A DNA stretch of 64,000 nt from Vesta saturnalis (GCA_036346205.1 JARFJB010000102.1:453501-517500); one strand, 5' to 3'. Shown: positions 34,680-47,430, numbered from the stretch's first letter. The notes: generated by a model not told the origin, from the letters alone. Made by a program: numbers and translations.

Positions 34680-36425
34680 AAACACTGTGCTACTAAATAT
34701 ACTAAATATGCTAAATATAAAATAAACCTAAGTACTAAATATGCGTGGTATTTAAATTAACTACTAACTCGATTTAATAATGTTTGTAGTGTACAGTGAT
34801 GCAAATCAATATCAATAAGGGCACAGTATTTGTTATAAGTTCTGCATGCATTAATAATTGGAGACATGTACAATACATTTGTATGTGGTATCGTATAGTG
34901 GAATCCTGTTCTGTATCGGGTGTTATATGACGGAACTGAAAAATTAATTAAAGATAACAACTCAGGTGAATTAATTTTGTTGTGGATAAGATTATAAAGA
35001 AAACTTAAACTTATTATACGTCTTCTAAATTCAAGAGAGCAAAAGTCAAACCTGTTCAATAATTCAATATGATAACATCCTCTCTCGGGATAAGCCCTAT
35101 CAGCCTTAAACGCCAGAAATGTATTTAAGCAGCAGTAGTCTAGCTTGCTATGTACCAATGCAAGATAAAGTGTTTTAAGAGCATCCATGTTTGAAAATGT
35201 TTTACAGTTACGTAAAATAAAACCAAACATACTAATTGCTGACCAAGATAACTCATTGATATGGTAAGAAAAGGTAAAGCTGCTATCAAAGTACACACCT
35301 AAATCTTTTATCAAATTAGTCCTTGAAAAATGTGAAGATGCAAGTTTGTAGTTGTATTCAAATTTTTGAGATTTTTTAGTAAGCGATACAACCTTACATT
35401 TTGACGTATTTAAAGGTAGATAATTAGTAGAACACCAATCTAATACGCAATTAAGTTGATGCTGGAGGGATTCACAGTCATTAAAAGACGATATTTTAGA
35501 AAATATTTTAATATCATCTGCAAATAACAGCTTTCCACATTCAATTCTGTCAGGAAGATCGTTTATAATAGTAAAAATAAAAGTGGACCCAAATTGGATC
35601 CCTGATGAACTCCAGAGGTAACAACAATAGTCTCAATGTTGTAATTATTGTAGACAACGCGTTGTATTCGACCGTCTAGGTAGGAAGCAAAGAATTTAAG
35701 AAGGGTATCGTGAAAGCCCATGTTCTTAAGTTTAGCAATAATGATGTTATGTGGAATAACATCAAACGCCTTGCTGAAGTTTACGTAAATGACATCAATT
35801 TGCCCGCGATTGTCAAGTTCAGTTGGTATTAAATGCGAAAGTTGTGCAAGATTGGTGACTGTGGCTCTCTGCTCCGTAAACCCATGTTGATAAGGAGACA
35901 TGTATTTTTTAACTAAGGGATAAATTCTGGAGTAGATAATTATTTCGAATATTTGCTATTTTCCAGAACTTTGTAAAAATATTAGAGTTAAAAGATACAT
36001 TATAAATATAGCACTGAGGAGCAGCGAAAACATACGCACAATCTTTAACTAGGAAAGCGGGTATCTTATCAGGACCAGTTGTGTCACTGCTTTTTAGTTT
36101 ACGTATAGCCGCAAGTACTTCATTGATGTTGATATCACGGATAAATATGGTAGGTAGGTTATTATACTCGTCAAGGTAAGATAGATCTCTAGAAATTACA
36201 GGAGAGTAAACGCTGGAAAAATACTCCCTGAATACGTTAACAATAGATTCGGCACTAGTGAAAGTTGAGTTTTGATAGGTAACAACACAAGGGTTTCTAG
36301 ATGAACCTCTCAAAGAGTTAATACGTTTCTCAAACTTTTTAGGATCCGCAGAGGCAGAGTGTTGTATTTTGATGGTACATTTCCTGTAATCAGATTGAAT
36401 TTGATGTTTAACTAATTTACAGAAA
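34680..36425 (-). mobile_element. Jockey/CR1-like LINE relic
   Basis: Coding sequence runs from about 36425 to 34757 on the minus strand, then a short 3' region with (ATATTTAGT)-like repeats near 34690-34720 that may be its microsatellite tail. The endonuclease is absent. Both ends are approximate. Confidence 0.75.
34757..36425 (-). pseudogene. LINE reverse transcriptase relic, several frameshifts
   Basis: The first block (36425-35909) has INEVLAAIRKLKSSDTTGPD and KIPAFLVKDCAYVF, the RT fingers. A deletion removes the PKKGD...NYRPI segment, and the frame changes near 35905. The second block (35901-35563) reads YQHGFTEQRAT, VNFSKAFDVIPHN (motif A Asp replaced by Asn, where DFSKAFD is usual) and SGVHQGSNLGPLLF. 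After another frame change the LFADDIKIFS catalytic pair is visible near 35525. The third block (35314-34757) begins IKDLGVYFDSSFTFSYHI and carries the C-terminal domain (LVHSKLDYC, FRRRIISLSFLYNLIH) to a stop at 34757. It is a fossil. Confidence 0.85.
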
Positions 36426-36429
36426 ATGT

Positions 36430-37235
36430 TTCCAGTGTGTTAAGTAAGTCACAGATCCAAATTTTTATATTTTCCGTAAAATTTATTTTTGCGCAATGTA
36501 TGCTTTTTAATATTTAAAGGAAACTTATTTAAATTATAATTCAATTTAAAATATAACTGATTATAACATTTTCTTACGTTTCCTTGTTACCGATAATTTG
36601 ACTAATCTTATCCTTTTTACTTTTTTAATCTGCTTTAATCCCGTTTTATAATGCACTAGTTTCATTTCTACATTTACGCATATTCAATCATCTACTTAAA
36701 ACTCATCTTTAACAATTTAAGTAAAATTTACATTTATACTTAAAACCAATATTTTTATTAGAAATTCTTTGAGTACGGAGAACTTCGTTACTTAATTTCT
36801 TTTCCAAATCGATCTTACACTTCTTCCATAAATCAGTTTTACACTGACTACATTATATATCTCCACCCTCTCAACTTCTACTAACTACTTGACTACACCT
36901 CACATTGTCCTATTTAGGTATTACTAATCTATTACACAACATTCCCCTTTTAATAGAAGTCTTAATTGATAGTACAGTGTATTCGTTCTAGGATTGTTGG
37001 TGAGTAAGTACGAATTCCCACTTGTAAACTGTATGGTTCCAGATTTCTAAAATCGGTCCTTGAAAGTTTCTACATTAGAATTTAATTAAGCATCCCCTTT
37101 CAATCGATTTTTACAAATATTGGTTAGAACCGCTGACTTTGTAACAAAAGTAGAGCTCATTATTTTATTGATGGTTAATGGTTCTGTGTACCTGCTTATT
37201 GCTCGAGACCATATGATATACCCAACATTACCGGT
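36430..37235. other. No gene seen
   Basis: AT-rich sequence without coding or repeat signals. Confidence 0.5.
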
Positions 37236-37243
37236 GAGTCTAA

Positions 37244-37302
<59 letters not shown>
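37236..37302. repeat. (TA)n microsatellite
   Basis: More than 60 bp of TA repeat bounds the left edge of the inverted Penelope-type repeats. Confidence 0.95.
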
Positions 37303-37304
<2 letters not shown>

Positions 37305-37375
37305 CTGCTGGTTTCTCGGCTGTTGTTCCGGGTAGTTCTTCTGGTCTCCAAAAGACCGTTTGTTGCAAAACGACG

Positions 37376-37404
37376 TTTCGGCCGAGTTTAATTGCCATCC
37401 TTAG
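37376..37404 (-). ncRNA. Hammerhead-ribozyme-like core 3 (degenerate)
   Basis: The minus strand reads CTAAGGA, one T, a GGC...GCC stem, then GAAACGTC. The CTGA box is mutated to CTAA, so this copy is probably inactive. Confidence 0.35.
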
Positions 37405-37599
37405 GTTGGTAACTGTCAGCTCCTGCTTCGAGTTACTCGAACTGAACTAACTTCCTGTGAACCTATGAACATCTATCCGAATCGGTGTATTTATTGGGCA
37501 AAATTAATTTTTCAAACAATTAATCCTAACTTGATTAAATTTGTGGAAGGAATTTAGTTCAGTTCGAGTAACTCGAAGCAGGAGCAGACAGTTACCAAC

Positions 37600-37628
37600 C
37601 TGAGGATGGCAAATGAGATTTGCCGAAA
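37600..37628 (+). ncRNA. Hammerhead-ribozyme-like core 4
   Basis: CTGAGGA, one T, a perfect GGCAAAT/ATTTGCC stem with a GAG loop, then GAAA. The boxes and stem II match the hammerhead layout, with the same single extra base as core 1. Helix III is not obvious, so activity in a monomer is doubtful. Confidence 0.45.
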
Positions 37629-37729
37629 AGTCGTTTTGCAACAAACTGTCTTTTGAATACCAGAAGAGCTACGCGGATCAACACCCGAGTAACCAGCAGT
37701 ACATACAGCAGCCGCTAAAACCTAAAGAT

Positions 37730-37732
<3 letters not shown>

Positions 37733-37810
<78 letters not shown>
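37733..37810. repeat. (TA)n-(TG)n microsatellite
   Basis: About 50 bp of TA followed by about 28 bp of TG and TATG. The next mariner relative inserted at its right end. Confidence 0.95.
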
Positions 37811-37811
<1 letters not shown>

Positions 37812-38185
37812 AGGATATTCCACGAAGTTTCCCCGGCACTCAAAGAGAATACTTTAGGAGTCATTTGAAGAAAAAAAGTTCATATGAACATGCATGCGAA
37901 TCGCTGTATTTATTGGGGAAAATTAATTTTTTCAAACGTTTAATCATAGGTTGATTAAATTTTGTTAAATTTGTTTTTTGGCTGACATTTTTCATCGTTA
38001 GCCTTCGACCGTTAGAGGGTGTTATGATTTGTCATCTTTAAGACAGTTTAACAAGATTTAATTTTTAATGATCTAGTTATTCTTTACTAAAATTGAATTC
38101 TACAGTTGTCTTTATACGTTTTAATTTTTCAACTTTCACAAAATTGTTTCAACATCTTTAACAATTTTAATAGATAATTTACTAC

Positions 38186-38216
38186 TGACGAAGATAACTG
38201 TAAGTATTATTGAAAC
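38186..38216 (+). ncRNA. Hammerhead-ribozyme-like core 5
   Basis: CTGACGA, one A, GATAAC with a weaker partner strand, then GAAAC. It is homologous to core 1 in the fold-back insertion and lies within copy 3 of the mariner relatives. Stem II has decayed. Confidence 0.35.
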
Positions 38217-38499
38217 GTTTAGATGTATAATATACGAATACACCATTAAAAAACCCAAAAAAGATAAGTATTTTATTATGTGTAATAATGGCGAAAGTTT
38301 ACATTTTCATACATTTTCATAATACAAGTATATTTATTGCACAAAATTTGCAACTAAATAACTGTTACATTAATTTTAATGTTTTGCCATCAAAATGACG
38401 AAATAAACGATTGCAAACTGACAAGTATTCATTGAAAACAGATCATAGGAGATTTAAAAAAATTCCACGTTCCACTTTAATGTATTTAGCCGCATGACT

Positions 38500-39310
38500 G
38501 AATCTCAAACCTTAGCAAACCTTATTTGCATGACTGTCTTTTATTTTTGCTACAGCGTTAAAAATTCGTTGTATTAAGGCCTCCACTTTTTCTTGGTAGA
38601 CTGTCCTTCATCCAACCAAACATGTTATAGTCGAGAGGGTTTAGGTCGGGAGATCTGTGCCACCTCCACCTATCCAACGCTCAGGGTAATGGTCATTTAA
38701 ATAACAAACTACTATTTGGGAAAAGTGGGGAGGAGCTCCGTCATGTTGCAGGTACATACTTACTCGTGCTGCCAGAGGCACATTTCTCCAACAACTACGG
38801 TAACACTTCGCACAAAAAGTGTAAATAGCTTTCAGCATTAAAGCAACCTTCAAAAGTAAATGGTCTTATAAGCTGATTGTAGAACATTCCAGACTATACA
38901 TTCACACTAACTCGGCATTGAAAATTAGTTTCTACAGCGGGATGAGGGTTTATGTCCGACCACTCGTGAACATTATGTATGTTGTTGATGCTGTCTCGTC
39001 TCATCGGTAAATTAAATACGACGATATAACTGTCGATTTTTGTTTAACCAGCGACAAAACTCCAATCGCCTAGGTAAATCTTCTCGCTCGAATGCATGCT
39101 GGTTATACAACAGGTTTCTGTGCAATGCTCTCGATACTGTTGTTTTAGGAATATCTAAACGAATGTGAATGCTTGGAAGTGATCCAGTTGCTAACAATTC
39201 AAAATTCCACTAAAAGTGTTTGGAGAGGGAGTACGACGATTTGGATACCGTCGTTGATACTCAACTGCAGATGTTGTATTTCCATCGCAATAACCAAAAA
39301 CAAGCACCAT
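38500..39310 (-). pseudogene. D-D41-D mariner-family transposase, frameshifted
   Basis: The start is MVLVFGYCDGNTTSAVEYQ at 39310. A frame change leads to IPKTTVSRALHRNLLYNQHAFER and DLPRRLEFCRWLNKN, the helix-turn-helix and linker region. Between 39000 and 38850 the central part is readable only with frame changes (NVHEWSDINPHPAVETNFQ). The second catalytic Asp is intact in LQHDGAPPHFSQIVV (38750), followed by YPERWIGGGG. The third is visible after another shift in RSPDLNPLDYNMFGWMK near 38630. Several shifts and a stop make it inactive. The lower end is approximate. Confidence 0.78.
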
Positions 39311-39603
39311 ATCGGGATATTCGTCAGCCGTATACTTAAACGGTATTGTACACAAATGAAATAAAATTTCTACTGCAATGCAAAATTATACCACCTGTCA
39401 CCGATGACAGTACACACAATAAACATGCTTCCGTTTAATCAAACAAATGCAATCTCAGCACACTTGTATTAAATGTGTAAAAAAATTCATTTTGTGCAAT
39501 AAATACATCAATTCGGGTACATGTTCAGATAAACTTGTTTTCTTTAAATGGCCCCTGGAATATACTCCTTGACTGCCGGGAGAACTTCGTGGGACACCCT
39601 ATA

Positions 39604-41854
39604 TAAGTTAGAAAAGGAGAAAAGTTGTCTTAGTATGTGTCTTCTAAATTAAAGCGCTAATTGCTCACTAACAATCCTGGAACGAATAAACTATGTTTTA
39701 TTTTACCAGAGAAGTTTGCAAAGTTCATTAATCTAACTTAATTATGTTACTATTCCATCCCACCTCTCCCCCTGATGAGAAAAAAACTACTTTTGCCTTT
39801 GTTTCAAACACCCGTTTCCAACAGCCTAAAACAATCTTGTTAACCAGAAGTTAGACGACACCAAGTTTTAGTTATCATCCGTTACACCTAATTTCTTATT
39901 CGATAACTACTTACAGAGTTGCTTCCACGCAATTATTTTTAATAACTTGAAAAATTGTGTTCTATTTTTACGCTTTCCTCATCAAACGAATATTTTTGTT
40001 GTCTATCTGCTTTTTTGGTATCCCTTTTTACTCACCAGCCGGGTAAATTTTTGTTTAAATCCAAAGCACTGTCTAATCTCTCTGTTCTAATGCTTTTTTT
40101 TTATTTTATTATAATCTATTGGCAAACGAAGTGTCAATTGCTAGCTCGCAACTAAGTTTACATGCTCATTACCAAAATGTAACCAATTGTATCTTTACAG
40201 TACTCTTCGCCCCCAGAGGTTTGAGAAAAACATTTTTTTTTACAGTTCATTGTATTTACATTTACATCCTAAGTTGTTATAAAATTACCGGTCTCAGTCG
40301 GTATACAGCGTTTAGGATTTTTACCTACTTCGTTTACCACTTATAGAAAAATATTTTAATTTTTTGTCTTCAAATGCATACCGATAATATCTTCTAATTA
40401 GTACTAGTTCTCCAGAATTGAATTAACATCCTTGACTTGCGTGCTTTTTTCTTTTTCGGTGTAGATTAAAAAGCTCTTTAGGGCCCAATATTATACTATT
40501 CTACATATAAAGGTTAGTTTCCGCATAATCCGTTCAACAGGGTTGGCTGCGGATGATATACGGTTGAATATAATATTTTTAAAATTATTATTCCATTCTT
40601 CACGTGTGAACTGAGTTCGTGATCGGTTCAGATCTCTTTTTATTTCTCTATCTTATACATTTTTAAATGTCGTTACACTTGCTTTTCGAATCAGGTATAA
40701 CTTGGCATATTTAGAAAAAAAGCATGTAAGACACTTCTCCTGTTGCTATGGGTACTGGTTCAAAATGATCAAAAGGAACTAAATCTAAAGATCGTTCGAG
40801 TTTCATCGCTTCTCTTAAAGACGTTGGTTCTTTGACAAAGATCGCATGCTGTTATAATATTTTGCGACTTCTTTATTAAATTAGGAATATAACAAGTTTC
40901 TTTCATTGAGACCACACATGTGTTTTTATCAAAATGACCATAGTTAGATGGTATTCCCACATTAGTTAACTGGCTGTCTCTTGAGTTATACATTCTCCAC
41001 CATTCATCCGATTGCTTGCTTCTTCATGCTTAATTAATCTTTTTCCGTTTAATTTCAAAACTAACTCTTTTACATATTATGTTGTTGGTAAATACCTATT
41101 CAACGCTTCACCATTTTTAACTATAGTTTAGAATATTAGAAAATGACAATAAAAGAATGACAAACATAATGCTAATTAACGACAATATTAATAATGATGT
41201 TATTAGTATTAGTCTGGCCATTTATTTAAGCTTTATTGTAATTGCATTGTGAATGATTCATACGCCAATAAGAGTTATATTCAAAAACATTAATTCATAA
41301 TTTTTATTTTACTCATCTTTAAGTTCATTTTTTTATTCGCGTTCTTTGTTCCCTATCCATGCCGGCCGTAAACAAAAAGTTCGAAACATGCGAAATTTCG
41401 TCATTAATATTAAACTAATTAAAACTAAACTTTATCACAATAATTACGTTTGTCATTATTGTATGTCTATTATGTATTTACACGAGCCTTGAACGACATG
41501 GTAATAATATACCTAATAGTATTTGTTATCAATATCCTTAATTTTTTTTTTGTTTCACTAAACGCTATTCGACCAATGCACTTAATTTAAAAGTTGTTTT
41601 TAAAAGTACACATTGTATGTATCTTGAGAACATGCTCCGTTCTGTTGAAAGGAAGATAATGGATATTTCTAAATTACTATTCATCTATAAGAACAGTTGC
41701 TATCCTGTAAGGATTACACTCTTCTGTCTTCCATTTTTATCCATACGTTATTTAAAAATTTTGTTTATTTAAATTTATTTTTAATAGTCTTATTGCTATG
41801 ACTTTTAAATGATACCATAGTGAGCAATTAAGCATTTAATAATTGAAATATTAT
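39604..41854. other. No gene seen
   Basis: AT-rich sequence. Open frames up to 75 codons have no recognisable protein character and there is no clear repeat structure until the satellite begins near 41855. Confidence 0.45.
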
Positions 41855-44800
41855 TATCAGTGCTGTATGCTCTCCAGAAAGTTGGCCATGTCTGAAATGT
41901 TGTTTGTTACTTGAGTGCAGTTTAATGTCTAGTTAATATGACTAATTAGCATTAACAGTACTAAATAGGCATAAACAATTACATAGTGCAATGGAGTACT
42001 ATAATATTTTAATATTATTTGTTAGTGCTGTTTGGTCCTCATAAATGTGACTACCTCTATAGCTGAATTTTGTAATATCGTTGTTGTTACTTTAGTGCTA
42101 ATCAATATTGAGCACGAAGATGAACAGGGTCGTAGTGTTCCTAACTAAACACTTTTTAAATTGCTATTGCTGTTATGTGAATAAATCATTACTATGCTGC
42201 AAAATGAAAGACCAGAGTGATATAATTCTATATTGTACTGTAATATCTAAATATTACCTGTGCTCCGTTAGTGCTGTTAGCTTCTTATAAAGTTCACCAT
42301 GTTAATTATGGATTCTAAAGCTCAACTCTTAAATACTTAGATGTTATTTTAGTACTGTTTAATGTATGGTTGAGTGAAAATTAATGGGTTTACAATATTC
42401 CTAAATTAAAATTGCATTTATATGCACAACGATAACGCTAACGACGCAAAAGGAAATATGGGAATAACCTACCGCTAGATGGTACTAAAATATTTTAATA
42501 CTACTTGTTAACGATACGTTAGTGCTGATTGGCCTCCATCTCTACATATCATGAAGTATAAATTTTTTTTTTGAATCGCTAGGTGTTGCTTTACTGCTGT
42601 TTAGCGCAGTGTTTAGTTAATATATCTAAGCTTATAACATTCCTAATTCTACATTCCTTAACTTATTGCCACTACATGGTTAAAAACAGCACTAATTAGG
42701 CAAAATGAATTGTATAGTAATATTGAGCACGATAATATCTTAATACAGTTTGTTAGTGCTATTTGAGCCTCAAACTTTTTTGACTATACTACATGTTAGT
42801 GCTGTTTGGTGTCTACAAAGTTGGCCGCGTGTGTATCCAAATCTGAACTTTCTTAAATTTTTTGGTGTTACTTTAGGGATGTTTAGCAAAATGTTTATTC
42901 AAGGTGGACAACCTCATAATATTTCTAACTATACATTTCTACAATTTTCTGTTGTGTGCTTAAAAACAGCACTAACGATGCACAAGGTTAAAGCAGGACT
43001 TATATAGAGCTATATAATACTGTGTTATTATGATACGGTTTGATAGTGTTTCGTTAGTGCTGATCCCAATGAAGTTGGCCATGTCACTAATTTTTGTTAG
43101 GCGGTAATTTAGTGATTTTAGCAAACATGGACAGGTTCATAATATTGCTAACTAAAGTGCTACTGCTGAGCGACGCAAAAGCGAAGATCGGAATGATATA
43201 CGGTAAATACTATAAAATTTTATTCTAATTGTCAGTGCTACGTTAGCGCTGTTTGGTGTCTTCAAATCTGGCGACGTCTGTGATGAGTCTACACGTAAAC
43301 TTTTTCTAAACCGCTGTATTACTCTTAGTAAATTGGTTAGTGCAGTGTTTATTGAATATGGCCAGGCTTGTAATATTTCAAACTCAAAACTACTTAGATT
43401 GTTATTGGTGCTACATGCGTAAAATAGTACTATATTGATTATATATGTGTATATTTTTTTAATTATAATTACTAGTGCTACGTTCATGCTAAATAATCCC
43501 AACATGAAACGACTACATCCTTAATAGATTCACAAGCACAACTGCGTTACATAGTTAGACATTATTTAAATGTAATTTTTATTGGAGATGGTTAGACTCA
43601 TAATATTTCTAACTAAACACTTCTCAAATTGTTATTGCTGCTATTGCATAAGAACCGCACTAACGACGTAGATGGAAAGAGCGGAACTATATAGCGCCAT
43701 ATAGAAGGTGTTGTATTATTTTAGTGCTAATTGTTTGTGTTAGTGCTATGTAGTACCTTCAAAGATGGCTAGCTTACATTAAAATTTTCTAAAATTCCTC
43801 ACTATTACTTTGTGCTGTTTAGCTTACTGTTTAGTTAATACGGCTAGACTCACAGTATAACTAAAACTAACTAAACTTTTTATATGCACAAAAACAGTAC
43901 AAATGACGCACACGGAAAGACAGAATTATATAGTACTATATAGTGCTATATGTACAGTTTTATATAGTGCTACATAGCGCTATTCTACTATATAATATAC
44001 TAATCATTGGTGCTATGCTAGTGATTAATGGTCTCCAAAAAAATGGTCACATTATATTTCTAGCTGAACTTTTTTAAATCGCTTGATACTGCTTTAGCGC
44101 TGAAGACTAGATTAGCAGCACTAGAGTAACACCTAACGATTTAAAAAAAGTTAAACTAATAACTAACTAATAATAACTTGTACCAAATGATTATAGTACT
44201 ATATAGCTCTATATACCACTATGTAACACTATTTTGAACTGTATAGCATTATTTAACACTATATTAGTACTATATAGCATTATAATAGTTTGATAATAAT
44301 TATTAATGCCATTTTAGTGTTGATGGTCTCTACAAAAATGGTCCATCGGTAATGGAATCTCAAGCATAGTATTCATTATGAAACACTACTGAAGTTATTT
44401 TTTGCTGTTATATGCATAAAACAGCTCTATCGACGCAAAAGATAAGATCAAAATTATACAGTACTATATACTACCACATATACTGTGTAGTGTTGTATAG
44501 TGGCATATAGCGCCACTATACAGTGTTAAAATAACTTTTAATAATTGAAAAGGGTTCAACTTGGTACTTCAGTATAGATGTGATCATTTTGGTGCAGACC
44601 AATCATCACTAACGTAGCACTAATAACTAATAGCTGTATAGTACTATATAGATCTGTACAGTACTATATAGCACGAAAAAAACACTGATTACCACTGTAT
44701 AGAACTATAATATTACTTAGCACTATATATAGTTCTATATAAAACTATAATAAGTTGTTATTAATTATTAATGCTCTTAGTGTTTAGGGTCTACACAAAA

Positions 44801-45352
44801 ATGATGACATCAATAAGGGAGTCTCAAGCTGAACTTTTTTAAATCGCTATTTGTTACTTTGGTATTCTTCTGTACGGTGCCTAACTAAACGTTTTTGAAG
44901 CAGTTTTTGTTGTTATATGCATAACACAGCACTAACGACGCAATATTATATAGTACTGTATATTGCTACATTGCTGTTTAGTGCTGTAAAGTACCATATA
45001 TCGTCACTGGACAGCACTAAAGTAGCATCCAACGGTTTAAAAAGGTTCAACCAGCGCGAACGTGGTACTAATAACTCGTATTAAATTTGCATAGCACTAC
45101 ATACAAGATTATTTAGCACTATATAGTGCTATATAAAGCTATAATATTTGGGTGCTAATTATTAGTGCTGTTAGTGTTTGTGATCCAGACAAAAATGGTC
45201 ACATCGACAATGAAGTGTCAAGATGAAGTTTTTTAAATCGCTAGGTGTTCCTTTGATGATTTTCAGAACAGTGCAATATCGAATACGACCCGGCTCATAG
45301 TATTCCTAACTAAACACTTCTGAAGTTGTTTTTGTTACTATATGCATAACAG
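41855..45352. repeat. Degenerate satellite, period about 245 bp
   Basis: A unit recurs with landmarks CAGCACTAACGACGCAAAAG (42435, 42684, 42964, 43166, 43657, 43900, 44420, 44930), TTAGTGCTGTTTGGTCTCC, a GGTCACATC stretch, AAATCGCTAGGTGTTACTTT and ATTCCTAACTAAACACTT. Intervals are near 200-280 bp, with two double-length ones. Each unit contains AGTGCT/AGCACT palindromes. From about 43900 to 45150 a TATAGTACTATATAGCACTA portion is expanded within units. There are about 14 units in all, well diverged. Confidence 0.8.
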
Positions 45353-45596
45353 GAATTCGCATTCATTTTTTTTAAATATGTAGTATTATCTTAAATTGAA
45401 CGGTAATTTTATAACCAGATACAAAGATACATCAGTTGTACATGAATTTTAGAATCATTTTCTTGAAAATCACCAGTGGAGACGTAAATCTTATCCTATT
45501 CAAAGGCAATAATTCTTTTTATCAAATAATGTCCTTAATGTACATAGTAGTGATGATTTTTCGGTCTCTTAAACCCGATTTACTTGTGTATACATA

Positions 45597-46110
45597 CAGG
45601 GTGACCCATTAGTGTGTGGAAGTGCGATAACTTACTTATGATCAAAAATACAAACAAATGTTTTAAATAAAAGCTGTTATGTTTGCGCAGATACACATTT
45701 CTAAAATATTTTGAGATATACAGGGTGCTCAGCCTAAGCGAGACAACATGAAGTTTACTTTTTTTTAATAGGATACCCTGTATATTTCTTTACCATCGAA
45801 TTCAGCATAAAATTCTGCATCTAGCCCTATCTTTTCTTTTCCCATGAATTGCGACGTTGCCAAGCTGGAGCGAAAAATATGAAGACTTGACGAAAATTGG
45901 TGCACTATAAATGCTGCCAAATAAACGTTATCAGTGATAAGCAACTAAACTTATTTGGTAGGTACGAAGGTAAAGGATGGCTAAAATGTCTGAACATAGT
46001 AGAAGTTTCGTTTGGGGTTCGGGGTGTTTTTTGGATAAGTATTAATTCAGGAGATTTCAATTAGCAAAAACTTCATTTTTTTAAATGGAACACCCAGTAT
46101 ATTATTTTAC
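45597..46110. mobile_element. One-sided CAGGGTG-type transposon end
   Basis: After TA at 45595-45596 the sequence CAGGGTGACCCATTAGTGTG resembles the left end of the element at 26921, and internal boxes (ATACAGGGTGCTC, ATACCCTGTATA, GGAACACCCAG) follow at similar distances. I could not find the opposite end or a transposase. It is probably a truncated or non-autonomous member of the same group. Confidence 0.55.
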
Positions 46111-46429
46111 CATCTTCTAAAACTATTTTATCCCTTCGAATTATGTCTGTATAATGTACTCTCTAAAATTGCATTTTTAGTTTATGATTTAAAAATATTT
46201 ATGTTTTTAACAAGCAAGCTCTGAATGTGACGTTTGGAATACTTCTACTGTCGATAATTTTTTGTGACAAAATCAAACCAGTAATTTTCTACCTTTAAAA
46301 AATGTAATAAAATAAATAGGGTATTTACAAAACCTAATTAAGCAAAAATATACCTTACCAACAAATGAAATGAAAATATCCATAGTTTTAACAAGTAACC
46401 TGTGAATATCAAGTCTTGTTTCTTCATCT

Positions 46430-47430
46430 AAAGTCCTTTTGGTAGAATCTAGAAGCTGGTTTGAACGTCTTGATATAAGATATTTTGGTCAGAATTTGTT
46501 CTGAATCTCTATTCCTACATCTTAACTCTAGTTTCAGAACTTTAAAATAAGGTCCTTTTGGCAGAATTGAACAATTTGAAGAAAGTTCCTCTTTTGCTCT
46601 CCCATTTGCTGTCTCTCTCTCTCTCTATTGGGTCCGAAATTAGTATACTGTTTGAAGCATCATCTTGTGGTACGATTTGAAAGCAATTACTGCCATTTGA
46701 GGCATGGTTAGAAGTTAGCATACAGTTTGCAGAGTCACCTTGTGGCATAATTTAAGCTAGAAGAGCCATTTTGTAGTTTAATTAGGCGAAAGCGTGCATT
46801 GTCATTTTGTCTTGTAGTATTTAAGCTAGAAGAGTCACCTTAAGCTATAAGAGCCATCTTGTGGTATAATTGGAAATTTGCATGCAATTTGCATCATCTT
46901 CTTGTGGTGTAATTTAAGCTAGAAGTATATTCTTATGATATAATTAGATTCTAACGCCCAGTTTGCAACGTAATCTTGGTGTGTAATTTAGAAGTACAGA
47001 TTCACTTATAAACTCCCAAAACACCAGAAACATGCACGAAAGTACACAACAGGGTACCATTGGTGGTATACGATAGGTATTTTATATACATAAACAATGT
47101 GCGTAGCAACTATATGGACCTCCGAGATTGGTAAATGGTAGAAAAAGTATACAGCACTGAGATACTTTTCAGGATTTGGTTTCAACATGTAAGGTCCTTT
47201 AGACAGATTCTTGTCCCACCATCTAAGGTCCCCTTATAAGGTCGAAACTGGCCCAGTATCTAGAGTCCTTTAGACAGATGCGTGCCCCGACATCGGAGGC
47301 TCTTTTGTTGGATAGTTACTTGAAATTGCCCCAACATCTAGCGTTCGTTTTTGAAAAATTGATTTTTAAAATTTCTTTTTAGCAGATTCTTGTCCCAACA
47401 CCTACAATTTTTTTATGGAAATCATTAAGT
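46430..47430. repeat. Two diverged minisatellites
   Basis: From about 46640 to 47000 units like CATCTTGTGGTATAATTTAA with AGCTAGAAGAG recur every 50-70 bp. Units like GTCCTTTAGACAGATTCTTG with CCCAACATCTA recur at 47170-47400, with earlier relatives near 46432 and 46550. Copies are degenerate and no gene is present. Confidence 0.65.

Larger units (their letters stand above)
37303..37732. repeat. Inverted Penelope-type terminal repeats
   Basis: The left copy (37303-37450, minus sense) and right copy (37557-37720, plus sense) share GTTCGAGTAACTCGAAGCAG, ACAGTTACCAACCT, GGATGGCAA, CGTTTTGCAACAAAC and GTCTTTTG. Each contains a hammerhead-like core and each is bounded by a (TA)n tract. The spacer holds a segment (37465-37550) that repeats at 37885-37970. 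The GACGTTTCGGCC text is typical of Penelope-like element ends in invertebrates. No coding part remains. Confidence 0.65.
37811..39601 (-). mobile_element. Mariner-related D-D41-D element (copy 3)
   Basis: The ends are inverted: the left reads TAGGATATTCCACGAAGTT and the right complement TAGGGTGTCCCACGAAGTT, with similarity for about 130 bp. TA flanks both (37809-37810, 39602-39603). Size 1,791 bp. A fragment of the fold-back family of 24350-24698 interrupts it at about 38100-38330. The transposase is on the minus strand. Confidence 0.82.
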
